Source: Mesodorylaimus sp. YZB2_4
Taxonomy: Eukaryota; Nematoda; Enoplea; Dorylaimida; Dorylaimidae
Reading direction: 5' to 3'
DNA length: 64,000 nucleotides
Assembly: GCA_030248295.1 (NCBI GenBank)
Contig: JASANH010000797.1
Coordinates: forward strand, 62,001-126,000
The position numbers and the translations under genes were made by a program. Shown piece after piece: positions 11,678-26,282 of this stretch; the first letter of the stretch is position 1; each line of letters starts with the position of its first letter. The notes under the pieces were generated by a model. It was not told where the DNA came from and did no database searches. It saw only the letters and a list, made by a program, of their open reading frames with translations.

Positions 11678-12115
11678 CCTCTCCTCTTCACGCTAGTTTC
11701 ATACCTAGGACACGTGCTGTCTGGCGTGATGGCACCAAATGTCATGCGGCTTAAAAATAATAGAAGTATGTCAACAATACCTGCCACGCTCGAGGAAAGG
11801 GTTGAGGGGATCATCATACTGCCACACTAGGCTTTATCTTTTCAGTGTATAAACTCATCCGCATTGGCTGTTTAGTTTAGCAATTACTGCAAGTACTCCT
11901 TCTTCAGCTAGTTTATCCCGTGCTGCCGCTAACATCGATCACTTTTCCAGTCGCAAACTCCAAGTAAAAGTTCCGCACCACACCCCCCCCCCCCAACCCC
12001 TCGTTTTAGCCCTAAACATCAATGCTTACTCGACGAGCTGACTTTGCTGACGAGAGTTTGTCTGCTGTGAGCGCGTTTGTTGCTATCAAGGGGAGCACCC
12101 AGGCGGATCAATTAG
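11678..12115. other. Intergenic with a poly-C run; 5' flank of the glucosidase
   Basis: Contains a 14-base C tract near 11982-11995. No gene. I see no clear TATA box before the ATG at 12116. Confidence 0.5.
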
Positions 12116-15302
<3,187 letters not shown>

Positions 15303-16954
15303 TGTCTGCCATAGTCAAATGTAAGGCTAGGAACTGACGGTGAGTAGTCGGTTAGTAGTGAGCGCGTTGACCTGTCAAATTGCAAAGTCTAGTTAGTAGC
15401 AGTAGGAAAGGTTTCGGTCTACTCCTAGCCTGCATCGAACATTTAGTTCAGCGGTATTAATGATTTTGCCATTCTGCATATGGTGGGTTTTTGTGATAGA
15501 TTCTGAAAGTTTTGTGTCATTTTTCTCCCCCCCCCCCTGTCTAGACCTCTCGCGGAAGATTAGCCTATGGATCCCGCACCAGTCGGCCTTCGCCGATAGT
15601 CTGGCAGATCTGATCGTGAGCGCTTCACAGAACAGTTCAGACCAGGAACCTCAGACAAGTCCGCAAATGATGCGCAAACCCCAGCAGTCACTTCACCTCG
15701 ATCTCCCCAAAATGATGACTCAAAGACACGCTTTGGCCCCTGGCTGTATTGCCTGTAGCGCAATTGCAAGTTCCACTTGAACAATTCGTCACTAAATTTT
15801 GATTTTGCCGGAGAACTGTGCAGCAGCTTATTCTCTGAAAGATGTAGCTTACGTAGACGGATATTTCCCATACGTTCGACTGCCTGTATCTAAGGCTGGG
15901 TGTCCAGCAGATTGCTAGATGGCTGACATTGTTGGCTGATTGAAATCACTTTATAGCCAACAATGCCTTTACCAATTTTCGATGGATACGTATGACTGAC
16001 AATATGAAATGCTTCGCAAACAGTGCAGATGCCACACATATCACGTCCTTCTGGCTCATATCATATCACACCGCTAAATTGGTCTGCTCGTGTGACCAAG
16101 AATCGAACTTTGTCTATTCTATTGATGTGTAACTGAGGATTTGTTGCACCTGCTTTCATAAGTTGCGCTTTACTTTTTTAGCACGCAAAAGTGTCGGGGA
16201 GTAATCACCGAATTTCCATGCAAATGGATCGGATCTTTGATCCTTCTTGACGACTAGATGATGTATGGCTGGACTGGAATGAATCAGTTCAATTTCGTCG
16301 AAATCACGAAATCGCGCTTTTGCGTCCTCTCGGACAACTACTGCAGTATCTCTTTTCTTTGGGAGTGTACCCGCGGCACTACGCGGAACGTGAAGGGCTT
16401 GTATATTCTCAATAAAAACAGGTTATACAGAAGCTGACTTGGAAAACGGTTTTAAAAAAATAAAATAGTTTTGTTTGCTGTTTGCCGTATAAGCGACAAG
16501 CGAACTTAAAAACGTAAAGTGTGCTGGAATGTTAAGTTTTACTTGCGCCAGACGACAAGCAATCTTTTTAATAGAAGGCTAGGTGCGATATTGCTGTTTT
16601 ATTTCTTATTCCAAACTATACTTTTATTTAGGAGCAGCCAGTGAACACAAGCGTGGTCTAAACATCAATATTTTCAAAGTCAAAGATCGTTAAAGCTTCT
16701 TTTTTCCAGTAATCGCAATGGAATTACCTAATGCCAAACTGGAAAAATAGAATAATAACTTTGTGCCGAAAGATGGATTTATATTTGTGCATTTGCCATT
16801 TCTTATTGGTGTTTTTTGCAAAAAAGTGAGTGCAGGCAAAGTGAACCAATTCTAGCCACCATGCAGTTCCCAGCACGCGATACTCTATCATTGGATACCA
16901 ACTGGGCAAAAAATTCAAACTTATAGTGAAACAAAACCACATGCGCTCCTTATC
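15303..16954. other. Intergenic, no supported gene; part of a dispersed repeat
   Basis: An open frame at 15460-15780 has no recognisable domain. The segment 16339-16430 is about 75-80% similar by eye to 58796-58940 (shared GTGAAGGGC...TATATTCTCAA...AACAGGTTA), so it is a copy of an interspersed repeat. Confidence 0.45.
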
Positions 16955-17089
16955 TTATGGTAATCCAAAGTAAGTACAGTCACAACCAATGGGCTCGGCA
17001 CCACACTTCCTCCAGTCGTCACCACCGTGGGCCACTTGTTGGTAGAGCAGCGCCACCAGGAGGACCAAAATCCCGACCGTCTGGAACAT
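16955..17089 (-). CDS. Truncated cysteine-rich secreted peptide (CWC-2)
   Basis: A 44-residue frame from ATG 17089, too short for usual ORF lists. Its first 16 residues (M-F-Q-T-V-G-I-L-V-L-L-V-A-L-L-Y) match the signal peptide of the gene at 25.2 kb (M-F-K-T-V-G-I-I-V-L-L-V-S-L-V-Y). Its end, A-H-G-G-D...K-C-G-x-E-P-x-G-C-D-C-T-x-F-G, matches the tail of that gene. The middle part with the first three cysteines and the Trp is missing, as if deleted between two Gln-rich points. A TATATAAT box lies 83 bp upstream. Three cysteines remain, an odd number, so the product would have an unpaired thiol or dimerise, or the gene is decaying. No splice sites that would restore the core were seen. Confidence 0.7.
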   Translation of the reverse strand: MFQTVGILVLLVALLYQQVAHGGDDWRKCGAEPIGCDCTYFGLP

Positions 17090-17171
17090 TTTCACCTTGC
17101 AATGAACTGGAGAGCTGACTTAACGTGGCACTCGACAAGAGGGCGATGACGACTGCTGGAAAACTGCGCTC

Positions 17172-17179
17172 ATTATATA
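17172..17179 (-). promoter_or_regulatory. TATA box of CWC-2
   Basis: TATATAAT on the minus strand 83 bp before the ATG, in a position comparable to the TATA box of the 25.2-kb paralogue. Confidence 0.5.
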
Positions 17180-17259
17180 GAGTACGGCTTACTCCGAGCT
17201 TGCATCCCTTATCAGTGCATGTCATTTGGCTAATTTTCATTCACTATGAAGACCAGGCT

Positions 17260-18740
17260 TAACTGCTACACGCCATACTCCCCAGCCCTATCCTCACTAA
17301 TCTAGGATCATGACAGCGCTAGTGTTTGAAGGAAACGAGCAACGAGTACTGGAACACCTTATTATGTCAATAAATTATGGTCATAAAGCGACGTCAACCA
17401 TGGCATGATGTATTGGTGCACTGAAAGTGATAAGAACGGTTCTCACCTTGATAGATAACACAGAGCACCCTTCTTGCTCCCTGCGTTGCGCGCGCGTACC
17501 TACGTACACGCACGTTAGCAACCCCCCACATTCATTTCGTCGTGAACTAGCCTAAGCTAGACAGACACGAAAAAATGTGCATAATAATATAATTTTGGCA
17601 ATCACCAACTAAGATCCGGCTTTCATACTTTCCTGGCATTTTTCATTTTCAGGCGATTTGCTCTATGTACGCGAGGGCTCCCATTTCCACTGAAATTTAA
17701 AATATCTATTCTATAACGATATCTATTAAAACTTCCAAATGCTTGAAGTTCCAACGCTCACGAAGCATGTCAAATGAAGGGTACTGGTGGCTAAAGGTGA
17801 GCAATACAGCAAAAATCATACTTGCAGACTGGGCCAAAAGACTAAAACCGCTAAATTAAAGTATAAGAATGATTATTGACCATGGCTCCTTAGAAATGGC
17901 GACACGCCTGTTGAACTGTGAAACCGTTTATGTGGTTGGTCTCTCAATGCATCTTAGAATTTTCCATTATGACATCGCATTTTAACCAAGGATTATAACC
18001 GTATTATAACTATTATAACTAAGGCTTTTGGCGCTGCATATTCAGTGAGGGAGATTTACTGGGCCCTGATTTGCAACCAACGAAACAAGTGGGCGACTGA
18101 TGGCGAATAGCCCATGTTGTCGTTGCTGTCGGCATGTGCAGTGCAGCATGTACGAGGGTAAAATGTAGACGGACCCTTAGTATAAGCTACTGATTTGTGC
18201 GACGTCCGTAAAAGCGACGCCGGTGCCGATCCAAGGTGCCGCCTGTTGCCGCCCCAACCAACACGAACATCGCACCAAGCATGAGCCAATGTGCCGAACC
18301 AATCTTTCCTCCACGCTTGCACGCTTGTGCGGATGTGCCATTTCCATCCCTGTTACGAGTACCAGTCCAGTCATACACCATCACTTCGATGTGTTATCTT
18401 TTATTAGTAGATCTGGTCATATTTACAGAATAACAGATACGTTCGATCATCGTCGAAATTGAGCGGTTATTCTTGGACACTTTTGCCTGCTGATAAAAAA
18501 AAATCGAAAATTATGAAAAAAAAGTGACAAAGCTTCCTTATCTCATTTTATTGAAATTTTTCAATGCTAGTCACAGACAGAGCCAAAGCCAACGTCACAG
18601 ATAGCAACCAAAGCAACCAATAATTTGAGTCAGTCAGACCATTGTAAGTGTTGTTCACGTGCACTTCTAATCACGCGGTGAGCGACTGTTGGCAGAAAGA
18701 TCGGATTTTAAATGAAGCCAATTTCTCCTTCATGATTAGT
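17260..18740. other. Intergenic, no supported gene
   Basis: No domain or repeat family recognised; overlapping 60-90-codon frames around 18056-18462 on both strands are probably non-coding. Confidence 0.5.
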
Positions 18741-18966
18741 GAGAAATTATAAATAGCTGATCAGCAAGTGGTGCTGAAAGGGTATCGAATTACATGGAAG
18801 ACTTCTTTCATCATTTTTAAGAATGGGCAACGACTTTGTACTCGTAAATGCCTGTTATGCATGGCGACTAACGCACGTGAACCATATCTTCCACATTCTG
18901 ACTAGCTGATCAGATCACCAATTTGCGCTGCTATCTCTCACGCGACCAACCATCGAAACTTTTTTA

Positions 18967-20661
18967 ATGTCAATTTGTGTGATAATCAGGCTATTCATTC
19001 CAGCAACACTTGCTGATCCAGCTATTCTTTATTCCCGGCCAATCGTGAAGAAGAAATTGGTTTCCATTATCTATTTCCGAATAAAATCCCAGCTGTCCGC
19101 TAGTAGTCGCTCAGCAAGTGATCCGAAGTTCGACTCAAGTGAGAAAATGAACGAAGATATCCTGCTCAGAGTTAAATACGATAAAGAGACGAAGCTTATA
19201 AGCGTTACATACTTTGAGTTGCCAATACCGGCTGGAAAAGAACCTGTAAAAGTTACAGGGTTTGCAAAGACAACTGAAACAAAAACATTTATTGCCATTG
19301 GGCACCCGAATGCGGGGAGCGAAGAAGGTGACAAATGCGACTACGTGATTAATTTTTTTAATCCAGAGACCACACCATCAGAGGAAAAAAAGAAGATCAA
19401 GCAAGTAAGCGGATTCAAGAAAAAGTTCAAGCCCTGGCTGTTTTGTGTGGGACGTAATTGCGAGCTGTTCTCTCAAGAAGCAATGCTTAGCTTCAACTCG
19501 GATTCAGAACTGTACGAAAGCTGTTTCGCCGGAAGATGCACATCGAGAGCAGAAAATGAAAATGAAATTGTATTATCTGCATTTTTGTTAAACTATCGCT
19601 GGAAACTGAATATTCTCATTCACAATAGTGGCGGTGGCACATATGATGCAACAAATATCAGAGAAGCTATGACGGAAGCTGGCTGGACTGAACAAAATAA
19701 GGAAGACTTTCTTACTCAAGGTAAAAATGGTCAATTTGCTTCTCACAGACGACGATTAATATCTGAAATGTACCGGCGAATCGATCAGCATAGTCTACCT
19801 TTTGCACAGGTCGATCTGGCTCTGATGCAGTGTGATGAACCTAATGAAAAACACTGGGATCAAGTTTCTAAGAACTATTTGCTAGACTTACTGGAGCCAG
19901 TGACTCCCGGAAACAAAAAATGTGTGCGCACATTTTTCAATCCCGCGAAACTGAAAAAAATCAGTGACATAGCGCCTAAAAATTTAAACTCTGAAAGAGC
20001 ACAACTGACTTTATTCGCCATCCTACGCGGGCCAAAAACGCAGGATGAATTTTCAGTGAATGAAAAGAAGGCGTATTTGCTAGTTGTGAATCTCCACGCT
20101 GAAAAGAAGAAAAAAAACGTGATAGAAAAACTCTTACCACTTCTTTCTGGCGGAGAAGTCCGTACACTTATTTCGGAAAAGGTTAGCAATTTTTCTGTCG
20201 AACGTGATTCTCCAATTGACATAATCGTCGGTGGGGACTGGAATCGAGAACTGACAAAATACAAGAAGCTTACAAAAAAACAATTTGGTGGCCATAAATT
20301 TCATGCTCCAGACTTAAAATCACACCCTGGTTCCAGTCGAATCGATTACATTTGGCATAAGTCATCTTTGATCGAAATTCCATATCAGTTTGAAATTTCG
20401 AAAGAAAAGGAGAATTTAGGTGACGTAGCACACATAACGGTGAAAAAAACGGAAATTAACAAAGAGTTTCCATTTTGGTATAACGAAAAAATAATCAGCG
20501 ATCATCCTGCTGTCTATATTCCATGTTATATAAATGGAGGCGACGGCTACAGGTCGGCCAGGAAGAGAGAGGAAGCCCAGGGAAATGACGATGAGAACAG
20601 TGGCGAAGTGACCGATGATGATGGAGAGGATGGGTTCGATGATGATGGACAGGACCGATGA
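18967..20661 (+). CDS. Endonuclease/exonuclease/phosphatase-fold protein (DNase I-like), intronless
   Basis: A single 564-codon frame; a TATAAATA box is at 18748. Residues about 210-520 form an EEP domain with its signature residues in order: Asn220 (L-N-I-L-I-H-N), Glu291 (M-Q-C-D-E), Asn375/His377 (V-N-L-H), Asp424/Asn426 (G-G-D-W-N), Asp460 (R-I-D-Y-I-W) and Asp512/His513 (S-D-H-P). All catalytic and metal positions look present, so it is probably active as a nuclease or phosphoesterase. The first 200 residues match nothing I know. The tail (about 545-564) is very acidic. Residues 1-16 could be a signal peptide; the alternative start Met61 (19147) would remove it. There is no reverse transcriptase, so it is not a LINE endonuclease in place. 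Confidence 0.75.
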   Translation: MSICVIIRLFIPATLADPAILYSRPIVKKKLVSIIYFRIKSQLSASSRSASDPKFDSSEKMNEDILLRVKYDKETKLISVTYFELPIPAGKEPVKVTGFAKTTETKTFIAIGHPNAGSEEGDKCDYVINFFNPETTPSEEKKKIKQVSGFKKKFKPWLFCVGRNCELFSQEAMLSFNSDSELYESCFAGRCTSRAENENEIVLSAFLLNYRWKLNILIHNSGGGTYDATNIREAMTEAGWTEQNKEDFLTQGKNGQFASHRRRLISEMYRRIDQHSLPFAQVDLALMQCDEPNEKHWDQVSKNYLLDLLEPVTPGNKKCVRTFFNPAKLKKISDIAPKNLNSERAQLTLFAILRGPKTQDEFSVNEKKAYLLVVNLHAEKKKKNVIEKLLPLLSGGEVRTLISEKVSNFSVERDSPIDIIVGGDWNRELTKYKKLTKKQFGGHKFHAPDLKSHPGSSRIDYIWHKSSLIEIPYQFEISKEKENLGDVAHITVKKTEINKEFPFWYNEKIISDHPAVYIPCYINGGDGYRSARKREEAQGNDDENSGEVTDDDGEDGFDDDGQDR

Positions 20662-21750
20662 TGACAGAGAGGAAACACGGAAAGTGAATCTTGAGTCGTT
20701 TTTTCTGATAGCTAAGTTCTTGTCCTGTTAGCATCACTATGTCATAGGTATGTAGTTTTTAATTTTTACACGGACCTGCTTTTTTATATCCAGATGCGTA
20801 GAAGCAAAAACTTTCGCTTTTTCCGTGAAATTTCTTTTTACATTCGTATCCCATTTTTCTGTTTTTTTTCTCTTTTCTTTTTAATTTTTACCCTGTAGCA
20901 TTTATTTCCTTCCCGGTATTCCTGCATGGTCAGGGTGACCTTGCCCACTTTACTACCCATCATGTGCTCATAAACTATCTTGCTTTGGTTTTGACGTGTT
21001 GCAGCGGATATGTTCTGGTGTCTAATCCCACACTACCTAGCCCCTTAGACAAAACTTGACAGTTACAACAGCCCTGCGGTTATCTTTATACAGTCGAGAT
21101 ACTGCTATGTTAGTCAGCTGATTGAGTTTTGCGTATTTCACTTTCTCAAAGAAAAAATCAAACAACCTGTGCCAAGCTGCTTCCTGGCTGGCTACCACCC
21201 TATGCAACAGAAGCATCCGGCGGAAGGCTCACACTTTTATGTCAACATCTGGGTAAGCCATTCCGCCTTGGTCTTTAATCCTTTTCAAAGTGTACTTTTA
21301 CCATATAGTATTTGCTTTGAATGGATACCCATACCCGCATTTTTGCACGCCACATTGGGCCACTGCTTCTTTCAGCGCCATCCCTTCTAATTGTGAGCGC
21401 GCCCTTCTTCTGACTCGATGCGGCACTGGAGTGGTTCCTGCCAGGGAACAGCTCAAGGCACAGTATGGTCCCACTCATCATCAGTCTAGGCACCTGTGCT
21501 GAGCTACCAGTTGCACTGCAAAGGCCGCGAGGACTCTCTGTTTGCTACTTCTTGAGTACTCTCAGTTATTTCCACTCTTCCAAGCGTATACATGTTTAAT
21601 TTTAGGCAAGTGTACCGTGGCTCCTACCCTTATCAACATGCATGGTCAACGTGCAAATTTAGTGATGCACGCACACATCTCACTATAGATCATACAGCAA
21701 TGAACAGTATAGCGCCCACTGACTCAAGCTAGCATACAATCCAATCCCCA
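20662..21750. other. Intergenic, no supported gene
   Basis: T-rich (20760-20900). A frame ending at the GTAAGCC donor at 21253 (about 21150-21252) could be an isolated exon but has no recognised homology. Confidence 0.4.
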
Positions 21751-22962
21751 TCACTGGACTTGACTGATCTGTATTTCCAGTCCTTCCATCTCCAACTGCC
21801 TCTGAGCCATGCGAGCCATCTCCGATTCCCAAATTTCGCCAAAATCTCCATCACCATTGCAAAATTGAACCATCGTTTCTCTTGGCGAATTTGTACCAGA
21901 CAGTGCCAGCAACACATCAGCTGCTATGTCTGCACTGATCACATCCACCACTCGCTCAATGATGATGTGCCTTAATTCCCGACACGATCGCATCAACTTA
22001 ATCAAAGTCACTGAACTAAGGACGGAGTTAGGGAGTGCGAGTTCCTTGAGACGTCTACAATGAACCAGCTGCCTGACACCCATGTCAGTGTTTGCACATT
22101 CGTTTCCTCCGAGCCTCAAGATTTCCAGCTCGCCCAACATACCCAATGCTCCTATGCCCTGACTGCTGGCACTGACATACCACAATGTCAAGTGTCTTAT
22201 TAGCGGAAAACTGATGGCTAGTTTATTTAAAATTTGATCGCCCGCCTGGCGTCGGCCATCAAAATCGATGGTCAGCGTCTGCAATGAACCCAGTTGCCAG
22301 AACCAAGTCAAGTGGTCGAAGCGTACGCAGTTATTTTCCATCCTCAAATCTAAAATTTCCAACTTTGGGCTCTGATAAAAAAATCTGTCCATGGCAGTGT
22401 CAGTCACATTATTAGTAATGGTCTTGAAATGCCTCAAATTCGGTAATGCTCCAGTCAATGACCTTAATGTTGCATTATTACAACATCTTAAAATTAAAGT
22501 AACTAATTTTTCACTTTTAATCCCCGGTGGAAATCGATTCTGCAGGAAATCGTGAAAAAAGGCATTAAAAGATCGTAAAATCAAGGAATTCAAATTTCCA
22601 TTATTTCTTATCAATTTTTCGAATATTTCATTTTCCACTGCTGCTATTCCAATATCCAATACTTGCAGTTTCTGACACTTGTACATGGCCAATACATTGA
22701 CCAGTGATCTTTGATTAATGTGTTCACCAAATTTTATTTCTTGCAAATTTTTCGAACATAAATCCAGAAGGATAGAAAATGAATAAGGTGGGATGGAGTT
22801 GAAGGGCGCGTCGTCGAGATTCAAACTACTAGTTTTTGAAATGATAATTTTGGACATACAGAGAAAATGTGAATTGACTCGCCCGGAGCGAATGAGGTCA
22901 GTTAGTGGGAGGAAATCAAGAATGTGCAGGAACGGGGTCGAGGGAAGCAGGGGAAAATCCAT
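21751..22962 (-). CDS. F-box and leucine-rich-repeat protein
   Basis: A single-exon frame of 403 codons starting at ATG 22962. Residues about 3-38 (F-L-H-I-L-D-F-L-P-L-T-D-L-I-R-S-G-R-V-N) fit an F-box. From about residue 70 to 340 there are irregular leucine-rich repeats of the L-x-x-L-x-L type (for example K-L-Q-V-L-D-I, K-L-E-I-L-D-L, E-L-E-I-L-R-L, R-L-K-E-L-A-L). Such proteins act as substrate receptors of SCF ubiquitin ligases through Skp1; the substrate cannot be read. Lack of introns suggests either a retrocopy or a rapidly evolving F-box family. No signal peptide or membrane segment. Confidence 0.82.
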   Translation of the reverse strand: MDFPLLPSTPFLHILDFLPLTDLIRSGRVNSHFLCMSKIIISKTSSLNLDDAPFNSIPPYSFSILLDLCSKNLQEIKFGEHINQRSLVNVLAMYKCQKLQVLDIGIAAVENEIFEKLIRNNGNLNSLILRSFNAFFHDFLQNRFPPGIKSEKLVTLILRCCNNATLRSLTGALPNLRHFKTITNNVTDTAMDRFFYQSPKLEILDLRMENNCVRFDHLTWFWQLGSLQTLTIDFDGRRQAGDQILNKLAISFPLIRHLTLWYVSASSQGIGALGMLGELEILRLGGNECANTDMGVRQLVHCRRLKELALPNSVLSSVTLIKLMRSCRELRHIIIERVVDVISADIAADVLLALSGTNSPRETMVQFCNGDGDFGEIWESEMARMAQRQLEMEGLEIQISQVQ

Positions 22963-24653
22963 GGCATGGGATACAGTGGGTGGCGATAACTGTATGTCAG
23001 AACTGATGTTGGATAAGCTGTCTGCTGTTCAGAGCTTGCGAGCAGAAGCTCTTCAATGTTACTCTGTATTCGAGGTCGGATGGCGCGCGATAAAAAACAG
23101 TGGTAGGGTGTTTCAGAGAGGCCTGATCTTTGTGCAAGTAAGAGCGCAGAGTGATCGCACACGAGACCAGCCACTGCTGCTGAAGCATCAAGGCTGACGG
23201 GTGCAAGCTATAATCGAAGGAAGGTCTCAGCGGGCATTGCTAATGTGACGAAGCATCAAGTCGGAATGTACCAGCAGATCCGGCGGAAATTCAGTGGGGA
23301 AGACATTATGTACTCGGCGAAAGGCCTAATAATCTTCGTTGAGTGCGTTCAGAGACTGCAGGCTGGTCACACTGCATTTTGGAGGGATCCTTGCGCAGAC
23401 AGGTTAAAACGAATGGCAATCGCCACAAATTGTTCATTGGGTGTAGGGAGTTCTGCTATTTGCTGTGTCTGCCTGTCTTCGCAGAGCTTCTTGATACAGT
23501 TAACTGAAACTGAAATGGAATCTTTTTAGAATCAGTTAACGTTAGATTCAGTTTCAAATTAATGTTTGTTTATCTGTTTTCGGCTGTTTACAAAGTCCAA
23601 AAAAGAAACGAAAGGCAGCAAAGACGATTGTTGGTTCGAATCCTGTTGATCGTGACTTAGGGACAAAGTCTGCCATACTTCAAGAAGCTCTAAGCGGCTG
23701 TGAGTGAAATGGATCCTTTTGAATTTTGGTCCGAACATAGATAATTGCCACATCTTCACAGTATCGAAGTGGCTGATAAGCTTTTGCTATGTTAGCGCGG
23801 TGAAAAAGCTTTCTGAGCGCGCTCCATATAGAAAAGGAGTCAGCATAATTCGATATAAAAAGTAGGGAACCTGTAATTTTATTCATTTTATTGGGAAAAA
23901 TGTTGAAGTTGCATCTCCTTGATCTGAGGGAACCTTGTCAACCGTCAAGTCGGAATTGACACTAATTTTTTCCTAGGTACAAAATAAAGTTTTCTGCAAA
24001 AGATTGGATTTGTCTGGCCAGCTTGTCAGCGACTAAAGTCTCGCAAGTTTTTGAATTCTGGTGTTACAAGGAGACAGAATACTGGAAAAAGTTGCAGGGC
24101 TTGCCTAAACTCGGTTTTCGGGTTTAAGGCATTGAACTCGATGCCAGCACTCGGGCTTGGGTTTTTCCGCAGAAGATCCGACAAGGCAGGAAATTTTCCA
24201 AAAATCCGCGGGACTTTGGGTGCTAACCACTGCTGACGTTGGCCAGATGGCCCCAATACCTTCTTTTAGAACTTTCTTTTGCACGAAAACGAATCATAAT
24301 CATTGCTTATGTCAAGTTCGACTTTTAAGGTTGGCAAAATTCCTTTGTGAGCTGTGAAGTCTGATGAAAAGTGTGGTCTAAATGAAGAAAACGTGGTGAT
24401 TTCGCTCATTTTCTTGATGCAAAAAATTTCTGCCTTAGAAACTGAATCATTTAGTTTAATTAAGTCAACTGTTTTTTCACGATCCAGTCAACTGAAACTG
24501 GATTTCTTTTCCTAAACTGTATCAACGCTATGTGCTTTGTCTTTGACGAATGTAAGGTGTGTAGTTTGTTCTCCGCCTTCACTAAGATCCAGCGTCATTA
24601 TCAGTTATTATTCTTGATAAACTCTGTGTGGTTACACGAGCGCAAGATTTGCG
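22963..24653. other. Intergenic; clusters of a GTTTCAGTTAACTGAAAC-type motif
   Basis: Clusters of CAGTT/AACTG and AACTGAAACTGA motifs lie at 23495-23560 and 24436-24515, about 0.9 kb apart, in a layout resembling subterminal repeats of a DNA transposon. No protein domain was found between them. Confidence 0.4.
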
Positions 24654-24822
24654 TTGTCATATCATGTCATATTTCGTCCATAGCCAAGCAATATACAACG
24701 CACTCGAGGGCTGAAACACATATTTGACAACCATTTTGTGCCGAGGCGGGAGTAGAACCCTTCCCTCTAGTGCGCACCGGCGCGAGAGGCAGACGCCTAA
24801 GCCCGCTAGGCCACGACCCCAG
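24654..24822 (-). mobile_element. tRNA-derived SINE, copy 2
   Basis: Same head and body as copy 1: GGTCGTGGCCTAG, a box-B-like GGTTCTACTCC, then TTGTCAAATATGTG, the CCCTCGAGTGCG body and a (TGACA/ATATGAC)-type tail. Confidence 0.85.
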
Positions 24823-24984
24823 GAAGTTGACAGACTAAAATCGATTTGTTACTTGTGTTTCGAAGTTTCAGGTTTTGATGTCTTTAAGTCTAATCAAGTA
24901 TGGTTATGTAACTCACCCTATACTGTACGTAAGGCATGCGCCCAAAAATATACTTGTCAATAAGAAAATCAATGAACAAAAAAA

Positions 24985-25065
24985 ATTTACCGAGAGCGGG
25001 ATTCGAACCCCTTGCCACTGATTTCAGGTACTGGTATACAATGGTTATGCTCCCTAGTGATGATA
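24985..25065 (-). repeat. tRNA-like sequence
   Basis: On the minus strand GGGGTTCGAATCCCGCTCTCGG is a perfect T-arm/box B, but the expected 5' half of the acceptor stem (starting CCGAGAG) is absent. It is more likely the head of another SINE than a functional tRNA. Confidence 0.45.
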
Positions 25066-25189
25066 AAATGACAAATAAGGATCATTATACCGCATCATGC
25101 TCAATATAATCCAAAAAAAGTATACGCAGGACATGCATAACTGCAAATCAGAACGCATGATTGTGCTCTCACATCGCAAGCTTTCCGTC

Positions 25190-25402
25190 TCAACCAAAAT
25201 GAGTGCAGTCGCATCCACTCGGCTCGTCGCCGCACTTGGTCAAATCTCCACCGTGGGCTAACTGCTCCACACGGCACGCATTCCAAATCGAGCAACTCAA
25301 CGTGCAGCCCCAATCGATGCCATTGTCAGGCTTGTTAGCTTGTTGTGGCGACGAGTAAACAAGCGAGACCAACAAGACGATGATACCAACAGTCTTGAAC
25401 AT
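25190..25402 (-). CDS. Cysteine-rich secreted peptide (CWC-3), full six-cysteine core
   Basis: 70 residues from ATG 25402. Residues 1-18 form a signal peptide. The mature part (from about residue 20) holds six cysteines as C-x3-C-x2-W-x2-C-R-x12-C-x6-C-x-C, with the conserved G-I-D-W-G-C-T-L-S-C, W-N-A-C-R-V and E-P-S-G blocks. The chain ends T-H-F-G. An even cysteine number and the signal suggest a small disulfide-stapled extracellular peptide, as in antimicrobial, signalling or toxin-like peptides, but I do not recognise the family and assign no function. The TATA box is at 25459-25466. The closest relatives in the window are at 30.7 kb and, for signal and tail, 17.0 kb. Confidence 0.82.
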   Translation of the reverse strand: MFKTVGIIVLLVSLVYSSPQQANKPDNGIDWGCTLSCSIWNACRVEQLAHGGDLTKCGDEPSGCDCTHFG

Positions 25403-25458
25403 TTTTCCTTTTCCGTTCTTGAATCGAGTTGATTGAATTTGCAGGCAGACGGCTTTGA

Positions 25459-25466
25459 CTTATATA
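25459..25466 (-). promoter_or_regulatory. TATA box of CWC-3
   Basis: TATATAAG on the minus strand 57 bp before the ATG. Confidence 0.65.
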
Positions 25467-26114
25467 CGCGTCGGGTCGGGGTTAGGCAGCTGTTGGCAAC
25501 CTTATCAGCCATTATCAGCTGAATAACAAGCTTATGGCTGTTGTGTAGGCCACTTTCGCTGAACATGGTCGCTAGCTTCGGCTGATTCCTTCAGCACACA
25601 TGATAACTTCGAAACCAAAGCTGTAAATCCTCAGGAAAAGCAATATTCTAGGCCCATATTTTTATGGAGGATTACCTTGAATGGTTCGGTGTGAGTAACG
25701 ATGGAAAAGTTTTGCATGTTTTGGTAAGTATTGCAACATTTTATTGCCACCACACCTTGAGCTCATTGTATTTCCTCTTGACTCGCCTTGTCGAAAGAAT
25801 GATGCCAGATAAATAATGAGTGGGTGGAGAGAAAGCCATTGGTTAGGTTGCGCAAGGTTTAAAAACGGGCCTGTCACGGCATATTGTCAACTGTTTCAAG
25901 GTTTCACCCTCCTCAGTGCAATTTTGCTCAGCACTTGACGTCGACGCTAAAACTAACAATGAGGCATAACGAAAAACATGTGTGACACTTTTCAGCCGCA
26001 TGGCTCAAAATGACCTCGACAAAAAAACGAATTTTATAAAATTTTTATGGTATTTCATTTTCTTGAGAAATTGAGAAAATGAGAAAATGCCTCGCTTGTT
26101 TGACGTGAGCAAAG
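25467..26114. other. Intergenic, no supported gene
   Basis: Nothing recognised beyond the CWC-3 promoter flank. Confidence 0.5.
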
Positions 26115-26282
26115 AAGATCCTAACCTAGCGGTCCGACTGGCGGTCGAGGCAGCAGCATCTCACGCTGGGTAGGGTTCGAATGCCCCCTGGTAAAATTTG
26201 ATTGTCAAATATGTGTTCCTTATCCCTCGAGTGCATTAGGTAGTGCTTGGCTATGAATGACGTAGTGTATGTCATAATCATA
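26115..26282 (+). mobile_element. tRNA-derived SINE, copy 3 (diverged)
   Basis: The head is degenerate (ACCTAGCGGTCCGACTGG...CTCACGCTGGGTAGGGTTCGAATGCC). The body is clear: TTGTCAAATATGTGTTCCTT, CCCTCGAGTGC and TGCTTGGCTATG. Confidence 0.8.

Noticed and set aside
24985-25065. Functional tRNA gene
   Set aside because: The 5' half of the acceptor stem is missing.
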